From Cladorrhinum sp. PSN259 (lineage: Eukaryota > Ascomycota > Sordariomycetes > Sordariales > Podosporaceae), in NCBI GenBank assembly GCA_033725935.1, contig MU867114.1:62001-126000 (forward strand): a stretch of DNA of 64,000 nucleotides, read 5' to 3'. Positions 61,742-64,000 of this stretch are shown in pieces; the stretch's first letter is position 1, and every line of letters starts with the position of its first letter. Under the pieces are notes generated by a model that ran no database searches, had not been told where the DNA came from, and saw only the letters and a list, made by a program, of their open reading frames with translations. The translations under genes and the position numbers were made by a program.

Positions 61742-62857
61742 TCAAGCCTTGACCTTCTTGGGCGCCGTGGCTCCCTTGGCCTTTTTAGCAGTAGCAGCAG
61801 CAATGGCAGCAGTACCTACCGCCTTCTGAGCGCTCCGCTCGGCAATTCTCTTCTCCCTCTTGGCCCGCACCCTGCTCTTGTACTCCTCCCGTCTCTGAGC
61901 CTTGGCAGCCTTGCGCTTCTTGATGGCGTTGAAGGTGCAAACGCGTTTCCTCCTGCGCAGACGGAATTTGGCCTTGCGCGAATCAGTCTTTTCGGCTCCC
62001 GGAACGCTGCCGACGTCGCCGACGAGACGACCAATCTCCCAGTTGTGCTCGCGGTAGCTGTAGTCGTCCTGCAAGTGCAGCACGCGGGTCCCCTTGCGCA
62101 GCTCCAGCTCCTCCTCGGCCTTGACCTTCTCCGCATCCCTCTTTGCCTGGCTCTCGGCTCTCAGTCTGAGTTTCTCCTTGATCAGGGCCGAAATGATCGA
62201 GTTGCCGTCCTTGAGAGGTTCTGGTTGTAATAGGGCGGAGGTTTCTGCTGCTACTGGTGCTTCTGGCTTCTCGGCGGCTGCGGGAGTCTTGGGCTCGGGG
62301 AGACGGGTGACGGTCAAGGGAATGCCGCTCGGTGCGAGCTTCTCCTGGGCGGGCTGTTCGACCTTTCGGGGAATGGCAACGAGGCCGAGCTTGCGGCGAC
62401 GAGCAGAGCCTGGTGGGTATGGGAGCTTATCCTCCTTGTTGAAGACAACACCAATGTACTGGCGCTTCGGGTGACGAGCGGGGTCGCGGTAATATTTGAC
62501 GTAGCCCGACACGGCGGCGTGGATGGTGTGGTCCCTGCCGAGGATGGTGTTCTCGCCGGGGTGCCATATCGTACCACGCTGCTTGTAGATGATGTTTCCT
62601 GGGAGCACGAACTGGTCGCCCGTCTTCTTCGCACCCATTTTCTTGGCTATCGTCTTCTTGTTGGGGATTCTGTAAGCACCCTGTGACTTGACGGAAGCAT
62701 AACGTCTGCCCTGAACGATGGCATTGCTGCTGGCTGGCGAGGTAATCCGGAGTCGTGCGAATTGGTCCTCGAAAGCAATTGTGGTCGTTCGTAGAGCTGT
62801 CGCCGTCGCGGCTCCAGCAACCCTCTGGAGGGGTCGCCGAAGCTGTGTGAGCTGCAT
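61742..62857 (-). CDS. MRP7: Mitochondrial large-subunit ribosomal protein bL27m
   Basis: The model is 371 aa in one exon, the same length class as yeast Mrp7. The first 50 residues are rich in Arg, Ala and Thr with few acids, as expected for a mitochondrial presequence, and RYASVKSQGAYR marks the probable mature start. The bL27 domain (about 57-130) shows KKMGAKKTGDQFVLPGNIIYKQRGT, then HPGENTILGRDHTIHA. The remaining 240 residues are a fungal-type extension, Lys/Arg/Ala-rich and probably helical and rRNA-binding (RLRRRKRVCTFNAIKKRK). It is a component of the 54S mitoribosomal subunit near the peptidyl-transferase centre. The gene is divergent from LCL2 across 424 bp. Confidence 0.96.
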   Translation of the reverse strand: MQLTQLRRPLQRVAGAATATALRTTTIAFEDQFARLRITSPASSNAIVQGRRYASVKSQGAYRIPNKKTIAKKMGAKKTGDQFVLPGNIIYKQRGTIWHPGENTILGRDHTIHAAVSGYVKYYRDPARHPKRQYIGVVFNKEDKLPYPPGSARRRKLGLVAIPRKVEQPAQEKLAPSGIPLTVTRLPEPKTPAAAEKPEAPVAAETSALLQPEPLKDGNSIISALIKEKLRLRAESQAKRDAEKVKAEEELELRKGTRVLHLQDDYSYREHNWEIGRLVGDVGSVPGAEKTDSRKAKFRLRRRKRVCTFNAIKKRKAAKAQRREEYKSRVRAKREKRIAERSAQKAVGTAAIAAATAKKAKGATAPKKVKA

Positions 62858-63281
62858 TGGGTCTGGCTTGAGCTGGCAAAAGGTTGCCGACTAGAAATTG
62901 TTAAAGTACTCAATTGAGGGCCGGCCGGAGCTCGAGAGCGAGAGGCCCGACCAAGGTTTGGATGCGGGACCGAGTGGAATGCTCCTTCTTCCGCTGGCCG
63001 CACCTGCTGCTGCTGCTGCTGCTTGCTGTTGCTCGTGGGATGCCGGGGTGAAGTTTTCGGCTTAGTCATCTACCAACCACAGGGTGGGTTGCGATAAGAT
63101 AAGACTAACACCAAGCTGGCCGCAACTGGGATTCAGTGGATGGATTCCCCGGGCGTTTGCGACAAGCTCCCTTTCGACCTTTCGATGTTTGGATCCCTTG
63201 AAATTCATGACAGGGAAAAACTTTGCAACAATTCGCCTTCTAACATTGCACACATTGCACACATTCAGGCCCTCCCTCACG
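62858..63281. promoter_or_regulatory. Bidirectional promoter region, bL27m / LCL2
   Basis: This is 424 bp between two divergent housekeeping genes. It has a CTG/CAG triplet run (63008-63029). Tandem ATTGCACAC copies precede the LCL2 start at about 63244-63262. Confidence 0.5.
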
Positions 63282-63758
63282 ATGCGCGCATTTTCTATTT
63301 TACTTTTTGCTCTCGCGAGCTTAACGACCACGGTCTCGGCGCAATTCGGCAACTTCTTCGAGGGCATGTTTGGCGGCGGTGGACACCAGCAGCATGGAGG
63401 ACATCACGGACACGCCCACCACCAACAGCAACAAAACGTCCCCAGCGATCCTGGCGCCTATCAAGCGTCATACACAAGGGCACACTGCGACAAGTATCTT
63501 TGCCCCGATACCCTTGGTATGCCCTCGCCCGATCTTCATCCCTCTCCTTTCTTGATCTCTCCCTTTTCTGTTCCTACATTATTAACTCTGCGAACAACAG
63601 CCTGCGTTCACTTTCCACATCACTGCCCCTGCCCATGGCCCGCAAACGAGGAAAAGGTCGAGCTCGGTGATGGAATGAGGTTATGCGTTTCCCATGGTGG
63701 ATTCAAGGCCGGAGAGGCCGCCCGCAAGGTTGAGTTGGCGCGGAAGGGGCTGTTATAA
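63282..63758 (+). CDS. LCL2: LCL2, long chronological lifespan protein 2, two exons
   Basis: The model is 130 aa in exons 63282-63516 and 63601-63758. The 84-bp intron (GTATGC...CAACAG) is a multiple of three without a stop, so a simple frame reads through it; splicing restores KYLCPDTLACVHFPHHCPCPWP. The signal peptide is MRAFSILLFALASLTTTVSA. A Gly/His/Gln-rich segment (HQQHGGHHGHAHHQQQQ) follows, then NVPSDPGAYQ, which matches the LCL2 family. The C terminus EEKVELGDGMRLCVSHGGFK through AARKVELARKGLL is diagnostic. Yeast LCL2 affects chronological lifespan and has been linked to ER-associated degradation; the biochemical role is unknown. The frame is open upstream to 63084, but the signal peptide fixes the start. 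Confidence 0.95.
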   Translation: MRAFSILLFALASLTTTVSAQFGNFFEGMFGGGGHQQHGGHHGHAHHQQQQNVPSDPGAYQASYTRAHCDKYLCPDTLGMPSPDLHPSPFLISPFSVPTLLTLRTTACVHFPHHCPCPWPANEEKVELGDGMRLCVSHGGFKAGEAARKVELARKGLL

Positions 63759-64000
63759 GTCATAGATATCAAAAGACGGTTTCGGCTTGGTGGTTTGAGA
63801 AGGCATGGCTACGGCACACTAGCGGGGTCGTGGAGTCAATCTATACGGGTTATGTTTGGGACGAGGAAAATATCTTTATTTCACAGGTTCAAGCACTGCC
63901 CGAACGAAGTCCTGGGTTCAAGATTGCAAAAAAGTCGACACAATTAACATTGGCAAAAAATATACACAACTGTCACTCATGCAGAGAATTCATCTTCCCA
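63759..64000. other. LCL2 3' flank to window end
   Basis: This is 242 bp with no recognisable feature. Confidence 0.6.

Overview
The window is nuclear DNA of a filamentous ascomycete (Pezizomycotina, most likely a Sordariomycete). The evidence is short introns (about 54-111 bp) with GT/AG ends and CTRAC-like branch sites, three PTH11-class seven-helix receptors (one with a CFEM ectodomain), a yeast-type LCL2 and mitochondrial bL27, and two intron-containing tRNA genes. Long gene-free stretches separate the genes. I see no rRNA, CRISPR array, intact transposon or virus-derived gene.

Positions 1-12.2 kb hold a run of enzymes that looks like a secondary-metabolism locus: two tandem berberine-bridge-type FAD oxidoreductases (the first cut by the window start), a PTH11-like receptor, a UbiA-family membrane protein, a short-chain dehydrogenase on the opposite side of a shared 1 kb promoter region, a cytochrome P450 with an unusual haem and I-helix signature, and a hot-dog thioesterase-like protein. 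There is no polyketide synthase, NRPS or soluble terpene synthase here, so if this is a cluster the UbiA protein is the obvious skeleton-forming candidate.

Positions 12.2-35 kb mix housekeeping and secreted or accessory genes: tRNA-Ala(CGC), a secreted repeat protein, a BTB-domain protein, a broken MYND-finger gene, SRP54, a secreted sorbosone-dehydrogenase-like propeller, a small ABM-fold monooxygenase (three short exons), tRNA-Leu(CAA), a cysteine-rich secreted protein, an NMT1/THI5-like binding protein and a single-pass cysteine-rich membrane protein.

Positions 35-64 kb hold a Dal5-type MFS permease, a 5.4 kb gene desert with a 9-bp tandem array and a perfect hairpin, a SET protein whose catalytic motif sits on a 26-nt exon, a tail-anchored unknown, two PTH11-class receptors, a disordered repeat protein, GH47 mannosidase, a kinase-like protein, a four-exon zinc/cupin protein, mitochondrial bL27 and, divergently from it, LCL2. 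Exon structures were worked out by hand from splice consensus and frame continuity. They are inferences, though every joined model keeps an open frame.
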